Shown here one piece after another: positions 33,429 through 43,905 of a DNA stretch of 64,000 nt. This stretch comes from Tribonema minus. Its lineage: Eukaryota; Sar; Xanthophyceae; Tribonematales; Tribonemataceae. The first letter of the stretch is position 1. The number at the start of each line of letters is the position of its first letter. Position numbers and translations under genes: made by a program. A model generated the notes under the pieces. That model was not told the DNA's origin. It did not search any database and saw only the letters and a list, made by a program, of their open reading frames with translations. The DNA is taken from NCBI GenBank assembly GCA_017506865.1, contig JAFCMP010000001.1, positions 1,860,001 to 1,924,000 of the forward strand, written 5' to 3'.

Positions 33429-36400
33429 TCAGTCGGCCATCACCATTGTGCCGGAGCTGGCGTGCGGCGCGAACCTCCGTTCTTCCGGCGCAGCGACGGC
33501 ATCGGCTTTGCCTGCGGGCGCTGCTGCTGCTGCGGCAGTGCCGGCGGCAGCGGCAGCGGGCGGCGGCGGCACCGGCAGGGAGAGGCCGGGACGCGAAGGG
33601 GGGCGCGAGGGGGGGCGCGAGGGGGGCGCTGCCTCCGCGACGATGATGTAGTCAAAGCCCAACTGGATGTGGCCTCCTCGCACAGCGGCGCAGATGCCCT
33701 TCATCCTGTGCAAATGAGAGAGGGGGGGGTAGTTGTACGTGAGTATAGCGTTATTTAGGCTTGCAGGCTGCGGGCTTCTCACGAGCTGCAGAGTGGGCCG
33801 CTGTGCGCGCTGCGCCCCCCCAACGCACGTTTGAAAGCCGCAGCTGCCAGACGCAGTGCGAATTCAGAGCGCAGTCCACGGACTGACGGGGGGGAGCGAG
33901 TACTTGAAATTGCAATGACTTTCCGAGTACGCCTCAGCATATGAACAACCGTTGAAAGCGAGCGAGCGGCGAGCGGGGGAAAAGAGTGCAAGGGCCCTGT
34001 GTGCCGCTTGTAACTGTGCACAACCAATGGCCTGCCGCCTCTGCTTTGTCAACATGAGTGCAGGTCAGGTCACACCGTTTGTTGACCACATACCCCGCCG
34101 CTTTTACTGCAAGTGACACTTCAAAGTGAGCACGCGAGGCCGTGCGTACCTTCGCTGTATGTCGCCGATGTGCCTTTCCAGCGCAGATGCCACATCCCTG
34201 CAGCAAAACATCGCAGCGGGTGAAGGTACACCTGTGGTCAGAATCAGCTGGTCGTGTGGCGTAGAGCTCAAATCGCTGCCCCCCTCACTCCGCTAATCAA
34301 GTCTCACTCCAGGCCACGAGCTGGACAGGGGCAGGCTTGGGATTTACTGACAAGGTTCAGTCGTCAGGTGCCAATAATTTAGCGGCATTCACACGCAAGC
34401 ACGCACAGCTGCCGCAATCACGGCCGTCACTGCCTGCTGAGAACCGCTCGGCGGCACAAACGCCGTGAATGCAGTGGGAGCGTCACTGACTCATACAAAC
34501 CTGACCTGAAGCTAACCCTAACGCTTATCAAAGCTAACAGCCCTCGCCCTTATTCAAACCGATCCTCAACTCAAACCTGACCCCAAGCTGACCCTAGCCC
34601 TGGCCCTCATGCCACAGACGGAGACGCACTTGCCAGCAACAACGGGTCTGCGGTCACGTCATGCACAGCAACTCTCGTCTCTGCATGTTTGTAAACCATG
34701 ATGCGTTGGTGTGGTGCGCCAATGGCAGCGGTCGCTGCGATGCGCTGCCCGCTGCCACAGTCAGCCCCCTCAGCCTGCAAGGGGCGCAGCAGTGGCAGTG
34801 TCGCGCCGACGCTGCACGCTGCGGCAGCGGGAGCGTCACACCCTCGGACGATTCCTCTGTGTACCTGAAGCGCCAAGAAGGTACCAAGCGCATCACAACA
34901 GCAGCAGCGTGTGCCCTCGTTTACGGAAGTAGAAAACAGCATCTCACCTGTCGGAGATGAAGGAGAGTCGCCGTGCCGCCATGTCCAGCTGGCGCTGAAT
35001 GCTGCCCTCGCTGCGCGGCGCGGCAAACGCGGCGAGGGTTAGGGTCAGGGTTACACGTTGCCACAGTAGTAAGCGCAGCAATTCATTGGCAACACATCGA
35101 CAATGAGAGGGGAGCCTTCACACCGCCGCCGCTGAGCAGTGGTCACCTGTACAAGGTGGGCAGGCGCCCCGCCGCCGCGACGGCAAGGCCCACCGTGCGC
35201 AGGCGACGCTCCACCCAGTCTCCAATACTTCAACTTGTAGTATGCCTCTCGTAGAACGCAGATGCAGGGGTGTACTACGCGTGCCAAGCACAGAAAGCAC
35301 TGCAGCGAACCGACCGACGCACACCAACGACAACGGCCCGAGAAAAGAGCTTTGGTGTGGAAGCTGCCACTGCGGCGCCATGGCCACCTGTACAGAATTG
35401 GCAGGCGCCGCGCCGCCGCGACGGCGAGGCCCGCCGCGCGCAGGCGACGCTCCACCCAGTCTCCAATACTTCAACTTGAAGTGTGCCTCTTGTAAAATGC
35501 AGTGTGTGCTCGTGTTGGGCACTGTAGCAGGCCGATCAGGGCACATCATCAACGAGAACCCGAGAACAAAGCTTTAGTGCTGAAGCCGCCGCCGCCGCTT
35601 AGCAGTAGTTACCTATACAGGATTGGCAGGCGCCGCGCCGCAGTGACGGCGAGGCCCGCGGCACGCAGGTGACGCTCCACCCAGTCCATGGGGTACTCCC
35701 GGTACGGCCGGTGGCCTGCCAGCATCAGGCACGCGTCGCGCAGGCGGCCGACCTGTCGGCCACAGTGGCGGTTACATGGCGGTTACGCAGCGGCGGTCAT
35801 GTGGATACGAGCGCACACGGGCGGTTTGACCATACGGCGATGGGGGAAGGAAGCCAAACGCTGCAGATGGCGAGCACGCACGGCACGCAGTGCAGCCAGG
35901 CGGCATTGCTGCATGTTGCAGCGCTGCAGCTGCAGGGGATGCCGCAGCAGCTGAAAGCGGGCGAGCCCTGCCGTCGTGATGGTGCTTGGGCTCCCCCACG
36001 CGGGGTGGCCGCGGTCTGCTTTTGACCCCTTCCGCTCTGCCAGCAATACGACCATGGAACCGCTGCTACGCAAGCCGGCATACACCACGCCGCGTCAGCC
36101 CTGCTGGTGTCCCTAGCAAACATGCAAACACGAACCAGAACCGGTGTTCGCGAGTACAAGGCAGCAGGCGTCGGCGGGCGCTGACTGACCTCACTGACAA
36201 ATCATAAGTTCAAACTTGAAGTACATGCAATAGTTGCCACTAGCGAGCGCTGACTGACCTCAATGACAATGTCCGCGGCCCCTGGCGCCGTATCAGGCAG
36301 CGGTTGCAAAAATTCATACTTCAAGTATTTGAAGTGCATTGCAGTAGCCGGCACTGGCGAGAGCCCTGACTAACCTCGATGACAATGTCCGCCGCCCCTG

Positions 36401-38420
36401 GCGCCGTATCGGGCAGCGGCTGCATGCCCACAACGTATAGCCGCCCGCCCGGCGCAATGTGTCGCCGCAGCCTCTGGAATATTTGGTCCTGCGTGCAGGC
36501 GCGGAATGCAGAGTGGGCGTGGTCAATGAGTGTTGAAGTTGAGGACTTGAAGTTCAAGTCGATGGTGTGCGTACGTGGGAAAGCCAGGCGCTCAGCGAGA
36601 GCGTCACACGTACCCCATTAGATGTTGTGCTGCGGCAGCGGCGCGCAGCTGCAGCGCACGCAGTGGAGAGTTTCGTGGGGTGATGTCTTGTTGGCAACTA
36701 CGTAGCAACAACATAAAAAAAACAACAGGGTGTTCAACGGATTGTCGGCCGTCGCACGCAGTGGGCGGGAGCAGCACGCGGCTGCGCTCGCCGCATCACT
36801 CAACGTGGTACTTGCATCACAATGTTGACGTTGTTAAGGGTTACTGACGCCACTAACGACTACTGCCTGCAAACTGTAACTTCATATTATACGTATATGA
36901 CAGCTATGATAGTGCTTACGAGTACGACATTCACGGCATGCGCGCACCTGGAAGTACGGGCTGTGTATGTTGAGGGCGCCGATGAGGTAGTCCGCAATCA
37001 CAGAGTCAAACTGCTCGCCCTGAAGGAGGGACTTGTCCTGCCAGCTGCCCACCACGACCTGGCGCGCCATGGCAACGGATATTGTCAATGAATTCTCACT
37101 GATGAGTTCAGTGTGCTGTAGGGACAGCCAGGTAAATCATCAGCACGGAAATGGTCACCGAGTATCAAGATACTACAGCAGCCTAGACGGGCAGCCGGTT
37201 CAGTTGCTTTGACGAAGAGAAGACTTGACACGTATTTGATGGAGTGTAGCCACACCAGCACGGGCTGTCGGGAGCGGTGCAAGACAAGGACTTGCGCGAG
37301 CTCAGGTTGAGCAACGGAACAGTCGCGATTTGGCAATGAATTATGTTAGGGAAAACGTTGGTTTCAGTTCCTGAGGTTTCCAATATAACATTGAGCGCTA
37401 TATGTACAATAAAATGAGGCGATAGAATTCGTCGCTCACGTGCTGTTGAGTACTGACTCACTCAGCATTGGCGAGTCATTTGAGCACTTCATCTCTGTGG
37501 CGAGGAAGTTGAAGCTTACCTGCACATTAGCCATACCAGGTGATTGAAGGTAGGGTGTCTACCTGCACATTAGCCATACCAGGTGATTGAAGGTAGAGAC
37601 ACCCAGGAATCCCCCGTACAAAAAGTGAGGTTTGGGCCACGTGTTGTGAGATTGCAACGATGACATAAGTCGAATGGGAGCACTATGCTCAATCTGAGTC
37701 ACGGCTGACAGTGCTGGATGTATCATGCAAACATGTATCGCTTGGTCCCTTAAACGATCACGGCAACACTTCTTTGGCACAGTGCATCGCATTGAGCACT
37801 TGCTCAGACTTTGAAGCTGGCATACCTCATGTAGGTGGACCTGCCTCATCTATGCATGAGAGTAATTCATGACAAGCTACCATGCGCCTGCTCGTATAGA
37901 CCCCGAGACGGGACTCATAGAGGCTAGACAATATACACAGCTACGTACTCACGCCGCACCATGCCGAACACACCAGACCTTCTGCAGGACCTGATGCAAC
38001 AACAAGGACTCTGAAGCGCAGCAGCGACATGCAGGCTCTGTGTGCACCGCTTCATGAGGCTTCAATAGAGTAGCAGAAAACTCAAGCCATCACACAGTAC
38101 CTGTGAATGTTTCTGAATCTTCCAGGCTACTCATTGGAAAGAAGCATGTGGCAACAGTGTGTTGTGATCACCAGGAGAAGAGATAGCCTGCATACATCGA
38201 ATATGGTCACAGACACTGTGGCTGCTGTACTTGCGGCTTGCCTGTTTTGTTTCTGCATCGCTCAGCCTCAGCTCCGTTTTCAGGTTGCTACAGAGCTGCG
38301 CATCGGCAGTCACAGCTGTCCATCCTGATGTCGCCAGGCCTTGAATCCACCGCAAGCTGTGTGATCCGGTGCCGCAGTCCAACACCCTCCCCCAAGGCTT
38401 CCCGGACGCCGCTTGCAACG
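33429..38420 (-). CDS. SAM-dependent methyltransferase, class I (5' end unresolved)
   Basis: Exons 38242-38420, 36948-37058, 36375-36488, 35613-35752, 34948-35010, 34150-34197 and 33429-33705 join in phase to about 310 aa. The first shows motif I, VLDCGTGSHSLRWIQGL followed by TAVTADAQ. Then come FDSVIADYLIGALNIHSPYF (motif IV region), RRHIAPGGRLYVVGMQPLPD (post-motif loop), RLRDACLMLAGHRPYREYP and, at the end, GGHIQLGFDYIIVAE plus a Pro/Ala-rich tail. This matches an uncharacterised plant and algal methyltransferase family; the substrate is unknown. The motif I exon needs an upstream exon (it starts two bases into a codon) that I could not find before 41258. Its donor is a GC site. Exon 36948 could alternatively start at 37098. 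Confidence 0.8.
35140..35752 (-). repeat. Three-step ladder of a methyltransferase exon end
   Basis: The exon end encoding WVERHLRAAGLAVTAARRLP plus its donor (true copy 35613-35690) recurs at about 35388-35462 and 35148-35222 with roughly 85 percent similarity. In both copies the similarity stops at the same place and is replaced by TCCAATACTTCAACTT, which includes the palindrome at 35469-35481. Confidence 0.92.
36186..36440 (-). repeat. Copies of the methyltransferase PGGRLYVVG exon end
   Basis: The + strand motif GATGACAATGTCCGCCGCCC (near 36378) recurs as AATGACAATGTCCGCGGCCC near 36263, and only CCTCACTGACAA near 36196. Each unit is flanked by a TTCAA...TTGAAGT palindromic stretch and GCATTGCAGTAG-like sequence. 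Confidence 0.85.
37518..37600 (-). repeat. 43-bp tandem duplication
   Basis: The unit 37518-37560 is repeated from 37561 with at least 36 identical leading bases (ACCTGCACATTAGCCATACC onward). Each copy contains, on the - strand, a CAG/GTA donor-like junction. It is probably recent. Confidence 0.9.
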
Positions 38421-41257
38421 CTGCACAGCATCACAGCAAGAATCACTGAATACCTCCCTCGCGAATCAAGTGTTAGAGGTGATGACTGGTGATACTGTAG
38501 ATGATCTTCGCATACCAGCAAGGTTATAGCGTTCTACTGTAGGCGATTTGCTTTTGAGGTGTAAGTGACTCTCGTAGGAACCGCACGACAGGCAACAGTA
38601 ACTCAGACCGGTGATGTTCACTCAGGCCTACGCTGGAGGCTCACATGCAAGCGTCTTGAACAGAGCATCGTCCTTGACGTCCGCCAGGTCCATCCTGGGA
38701 GCACAAGCCAGAGGCATCCCGAAAGCCGCAGCGCCAGCACTCTCCTCGCTGCACAGCCGTCTGTTTCGATGGTCGCGCTACCTGTAAATGAGCCGCCTTT
38801 GGCACACATCTGGAGCTGGGATGGTCGGTAGACTAACAGAAAACTGCAGCCAGCCTGCAAACTTCTACCAAAGTGCATGTTTTCCTACTATAAGTTGAAA
38901 GGTCCATCGAAAGGTCACACGCCCTCGCGGAACTGACTTAAAGGGGCATGAAAAGGGAAGGTCAACTTCACCTTCAGGTTGCGGGACAGGTGGTAGGCAC
39001 TGACATCGAGAAACGGGTTCGCTGCAAAGTGGTAAGCACATGTCACATGATGCCCAGCAATGGAAGCTCAAGTACGACATCGCAAACTGTCAAAGTTTGG
39101 GAACGGGGGCATTGAAAGAGGATTCACATCATTCAAGCAACAGTGCACTGCACTGACGAGCTGACGTGACCGCAGCTCTGCATGACCTGATGCGAAAGAA
39201 CCCATACACAACCCACCGCATCGAAGCACCACAATATGAGAGCAGAGCAAGGAGGGCACATTGTGATGAGTACTGCTTGTGTACATGGCGGTCGTACAGC
39301 AACATGTTTGCATTATAGCCACAAGTGGAATATAATAAAAGTACACACGGCGCATACGTGCAGACTCCGTCCGGTCTCCGGATGACACGCACTGAAAAAA
39401 GGGTGGGTGCGCACACACGGCGCGGTGGGGCGCACGCAGATCATCCCCCGTGAGCGGGGGGGGACCTACATGGTTCAGGCATGAGCAGATTTCTTCTCAC
39501 ACAGGCCAGCAGCCGCTCGCCCCGATCTGTTCACATGACCATTGTCAAGGTGTTGCTGCATGCGACAAACATCGCAGGCAGCACGCACAGGGCGCAGCGG
39601 CATAAGTGTCACAGCATGGGCATGCAGGATGGCCTGTGGCGGTGCTGGATTCTGATAGCAGGCAGCATACGTTTCTGGCGTACAACGATCTTCCTTGATG
39701 ATTCAGCCGTGTGATAGCCACAGGATGTCCAGCTGCGGCATCACCAATTCATGGAGCACAGTCAGACGTTCAATCCTCTAGCAGCAAATTGTTGGATCCC
39801 TGCACACAACTCAGCAACTGGGCCCGATTTGCGTGCAACGAAGCCGGGTTCGAAGCGCAGGAGCGTGTTCAATGTTGCGTGGTGACATGGCGTGGCGCGC
39901 ACCCAACGTCGAGAGGCATGGAAAAACAGCACTTGAAGTCGCACAGTATTATGCAGCTGCCATGTGCACTGCAAGCCGTGTAGTACGCTGCTGGTTCCCT
40001 TCGGCAAGGTTGCGGTACAAGGGAAACGGCATGAGCTGGACCAAAATACAGCGACTCTGAGATCGCTGCGGCTGAGTGATTTGCGCTGCTTGATACATGG
40101 CTGAGGTGGTGAGCGCGCGCATTGCTGAACTGCATTATAATAGCCAAACCTAGTTGTATTCACTGCTGGGCCATGGCTCGCCGCCACTGGCCACGCATGC
40201 GTCACGCTCAGACATAGGCTCCCACACAAAACGTGTTTTGATATTGCCCATTTCCTGTTTTTTTTCCTGCCCAAAAGTGACCGATTTCCTGAAATAAATC
40301 CTGTTTTTCCTGTTTTGAAAAACCACCTAGTAGTCATCCCACAGCCCTCTGCAGCCCCCAGGCACTTGTACAGATTTGTCAGAATGGTCTGTTGACGATG
40401 GGACATCACAGCCCTATGGTCCATCTTGCCGCATTGCCGCAGCAGAACACCAAAAGGGCAAGTGTACACCCTTAACTTCAAGCATGAGCATAACATCAAC
40501 AAAGGGCACAATGTAAGATACGGCGCATGCATAAGCATAACAGGCTGCTGCACACGATGAATAAGCACGACAGGCCGGTGCACACAAGATGGTGGCGAAC
40601 GCGGTCGACTGTGTCACTCAAAACTTTGTACATGTACATCAGCATCAGGACGTGCGACTGTTGTACTGCAGCATACAAAAAGCGTGCATGGCTGCACCAC
40701 GACCTTCGCAACCATGGTGCGACCCTACAAGTTGCTCGCCACAGCCGCCACAGGGGCCACTCCAGCGCCGCGCCATCGAAGACCAGCACGCACAACAACT
40801 ACAGGTCCGTAAAAAAAAATTAAACTGGGGCGCGAAATTCAGCTGTGCGTTAGTAGGGTTTGCCAACCCTAAGGTTCAGCGTCTCAAATTTGACTGGGAA
40901 GTGGTGCATTGGATGCAGCTCGGCGAGGGCTATCAGATGCACTACTCAGAAGGCAGTTATGATTACAAGAACGGCATTCGGAAGGCATTTCCTGATTTCC
41001 TGATTTGCTCCCAGAATGCCCCTATTTCCTTAAAAAAGTCCTTAACGTTTTGTGTCGGAGCCTACTCAGACACCAACAAATCCACACGACTCAACCGCAG
41101 CACCTAATTCCCGCCGCCAAAGCAGCATGTGGAGCTGGCCGCGCGCACAGCATACTATTCTGCAGTTTCACCTCTCACCAAACCTAACGCAAGCTGGCCT
41201 ATGTATGCATAATGGGATCCTCACAGCGGCGCGTTTGAAGCAATCGACTCACGGTGC
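38421..41257. other. Region upstream of the methyltransferase, no recognised gene
   Basis: This lower-GC 2.8-kb stretch should hold the methyltransferase promoter and first exon(s), and the 3' end of H2A.X. Two T-rich blocks rich in TTTCCTG (about 40250-40320 and 40985-41040) resemble each other in the same orientation and may be remnants of a repeat. Long frames on both strands (for example 39762-40583 on -) resemble no family I know. Confidence 0.5.
40589..41107 (+). CDS. Unrecognised 172-codon reading frame
   Basis: This is an ATG-initiated frame in a comparatively AT-rich stretch. The second half (KFDWEVVHWMQLGEGYQMHY, then YKNGIRKAFPDFLICSQN) looks more protein-like than the surroundings, but I recognise no domain. 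It may be an element-derived frame, since TTTCCTG-rich repeats flank it, or chance. Confidence 0.15.
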   Translation: MVANAVDCVTQNFVHVHQHQDVRLLYCSIQKACMAAPRPSQPWCDPTSCSPQPPQGPLQRRAIEDQHAQQLQVRKKKLNWGAKFSCALVGFANPKVQRLKFDWEVVHWMQLGEGYQMHYSEGSYDYKNGIRKAFPDFLICSQNAPISLKKSLTFCVGAYSDTNKSTRLNRST

Positions 41258-42757
41258 TCAGTACTCCTGGCTGGCGGACGCGGTGCTGGCCTCTGCGGCC
41301 TTGCTCTTGCTCCTCGTCTTCTTGGGCAGGAGCACGGCGTGGATGTTGGGCAGCACGCCGCCGGCGGCGATGGTCACCTTGCCGAGCAGCTTGTTGAGCT
41401 CCTCGTCGTTGCGGACCTGCAGCGGCGTAGAAACGAAGAAAAAATAGTGACGTCAGTACAACTGCCGAGAGGCGCATGTGGCGGCCCGCGATTGCAGCAA
41501 TATGGGGGTGATCCAAGCCAGTCATTTGGCACTTTTGTGCAATGTGGGGGTGATCCAAGCCAGTCATTTGGCACCTTTGTGCTGCAAAGGCCGAAAACAA
41601 GATGGTCTGCAGCACACCAAAGTGCCAACAGGCACGCTGACAAAGCATGGCCATATGAGGTCGACCGGATGATAACAAGTCAAATGACTATGTGCAGCCT
41701 AGCAAAAGCCACCGCAAACTTGCGCTAGGGATGCCTAAAGAGTTCAATAGCAGCCCTTTAATAAGAGTATGCGAGATGCCGTTGGGAAGCTGAGCACTCA
41801 CCGCGAGCTGGATGTGCCTGGGGATGATGCGGCTCTTCTTGTTGTCACGTGCGGCGTTGCCAGAGAGCTCCAGCACCTCGGCGCAGAGGTACTCCATCAC
41901 TGAAGCGAGAGCAAATCCAGGCAGCAGCGCTCAGTATGCAGCACTTGGCAGTTGACGTGTGCGCAGAGCGGCACATTGCTCATATATAGCAGGGTTTGCC
42001 AGCGGGGCATGGAGAGGGAGCTAGGGTCATGATGTCGTCGCCTGTGCAGTGCCGCGTTTGCACACCGATGCCCACAAGCTGCACACACGTGTGGAACCTT
42101 CTCAGCCGTCCTTGTGATGCGCATGCGGGCACATGCGGCAAGTGCCGCCAGGTCAGGCAAATAGCTGTTGGCGTCGTCGTCGCCAACGCAGAGGAGCACC
42201 GACTGCTGCGTCCAGCCCAATGATTTGTTGTACAAAACAATGACGCTCACCTGCAGCCATGTACACAGGGGCGCCCGCACCAACACGCTTGGCATAGCGG
42301 CCCTGCTTCAGGAACCTGCCCACGCGCCCCACAGGAAATTGAAGGCCTGTATATCCGCGAGATAAGTTGCGAATGAGCAAAAGTGGTGCAGCTGGCAAGC
42401 TGTAAGCGATGTCGTCAAGACCAAGGCACAGCTTGCTGGAATATCTCGATCCAAGTGTTTTGATGACATCCGACCCAAGTAGAAGAACGACCTACCTGTG
42501 CAAACTAAAGCTTTGAACTTTGCTGACAATTTCACACCGTTGAGCAGCGATGAACAGCAATGCGTCAACACCATCAATCAGGATCGAGCAACAATTGCCT
42601 GTGCAGCAAATGCAAGCAGTAAGCAACCTCATTCACATGGCGAAAAACTGTCAATTTACAGAGCTCCACTTCAGAGCACCAACTTGCCTGCTTTCGCACT
42701 CTTCGAGACGGCCTTCTTGTCGCCACGGCCTCCCTTACCCTTGCCTTTGCCACCCAT
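41258..42757 (-). CDS. H2AX: Histone H2A.X (SQEY C-terminus)
   Basis: This core histone packs into nucleosomes; the H2A.X form is phosphorylated at the serine of SQ(E/D)-hydrophobic at DNA breaks. Four exons close to 140 aa: 42688-42757, 42251-42346, 41802-41899, 41258-41416. Visible: basic N-tail [35 protein letters not shown], the acidic-patch region [50 protein letters not shown], and the terminal ASASQEY before the stop. Intron 1 has a GC donor, supported by perfect phase closure. A spliced H2A gene suggests polyadenylated, replication-independent expression; I see no histone stem-loop after the stop. Its divergent neighbour is a histone deacetylase. Confidence 0.96.
41502..41584. repeat. 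40-bp tandem duplication in H2A.X intron 3
   Basis: GGTGATCCAAGCCAGTCATT and the following GGCAC(C/T)TTTGTGC occur twice in a row, starting near 41506 and 41549, almost identical. Confidence 0.92.
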
Positions 42758-43092
42758 TCTTTGCTGTCTTTCCGCCTACCTCGTTCGTTCTTCCGTGTGA
42801 TTTAAAAAAAATCACTTCAAGTTCAGACCAGACAGTTGAGGTTTCGGTGAGCACGCGCCCACACATGAACGATTCCAACCAGGTGAGCGCGCGCGCGGGC
42901 GCATCACACCTCGCCTGCCCTTCCGAGGGGCGGAAGGTCGGGTTTCCGTGAGAAGGATGAGCATCTTTGTATGTCAGGATATATGTACATGTACCATGTC
43001 TGTTCACATCAACAGCTCACCATCTGCTGTCATTGAATGGTATGCATTCGCTATGTTGACGCCGTCCCTCCCTCCATTCGAACCTCCGGCAG
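42758..43092. promoter_or_regulatory. Divergent promoter region of H2A.X and the downstream chromatin genes
   Basis: About 335 bp separate the H2A.X start from the first ATG of the + strand coiled-coil frame. The stretch contains an A-rich block (42804-42811), the half-palindrome ACTTCAAGTTC (42813) and a purine/GC-rich portion. No clear TATA element is seen. Both 5' leaders must lie here. Confidence 0.4.
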
Positions 43093-43563
43093 ATGGAGGT
43101 CGACGAGAGCCCGGGAGGCGGAAGGCAGGGACTGGAAATACCGGACTAGGACAAACTTACTTCAGCTGTTCTTCTTTACTTGGAGGGTCAGCACCACGCA
43201 AACCTTGCGGCCTTGGAAAAGCAAAGGGCCGTCTGTGCGAGGGTGGAGGGACACTTCAGCGGCCAGATTGACGTCGCCGAGAAGAACCTGCGGAAAGTGC
43301 AGGAGGAGCTGCGGGCGTTGCGGGAGCGGCGCGATCAGGAGGTGCTGTCCGCAAAGCGCGCGCTTGCCGCTGCCGAGAACGCGTGTGCGAGCACCTGCCG
43401 CCAGGTCCTCCAACTCATTCGTAAATTTAAAGCCGATGTGGGTGCCTTGTTGGACGAATGGAAGGCCTTGATCGAGGGAATGCAGGGCGAGGACAGCCGG
43501 GAAAGAGAGAGGGGGGGTGCCGGGTCCGCTCAGCCCGCCGCCATGAGGGCGGCTGTTGAGTGA
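43093..43563 (+). CDS. Small coiled-coil protein or 5' part of the deacetylase gene
   Basis: Model: ATG GAG (43093-43098), an 87-bp intron (GTCGAC...CTTGGAG) that removes an in-frame TAG, then 43186-43563, giving 127 aa. The protein is a highly charged helix with heptad-like spacing (VAEKNLRKVQEELRALRERR, then LSAKRALAAAENAC) and no family I recognise. The same frame continues after its TGA, without another stop, into the deacetylase. It may therefore be a separate gene or an N-terminal extension of the deacetylase joined by an unrecognised splice. I favour a separate short gene, weakly. Confidence 0.4.
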
Positions 43564-43905
43564 TACGGAGGAGGGGGGCGGTGCGACTCGGCAGGGGCAG
43601 GGGGAGCAGCTCTCCCCGTTGCTGCCATCGCCCATCCCGCCAGGACATCGACTCCCGTCCAGGGGCTGCCGTCAAATTGGAGGCTCGCAAGCACCGCCGG
43701 CCATCCTACCGCAGCGGGCTCCGCTGCCGCCGGCACCGCCCCCGCTCCCGCCCCGCTGCTGCCTCTCACACACTCTCCCGTGCCGGGTCTGCCGTCCTCG
43801 AGGGAGGGAGGCGCACAGGGCGGGCAGGGGGATGGCGAGGCGGGGGACGATGACGCAGATTTGTCTGGGCCCCCTGAAGAGAGCCGCCCTCGAGGCACCA
43901 GGGAT

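Noticed and set aside
37518..37849. Possible methyltransferase exon ending GMANVQ at the 43-bp duplication
   Set aside because: No acceptor with a homologous upstream sequence; the GC donor at 38242 joins directly in phase to VVVGSWQD.
39762..40583. 273-codon frame on -
   Set aside because: It starts with GTG, resembles no family, and spans a T-rich repeat block; likely chance.
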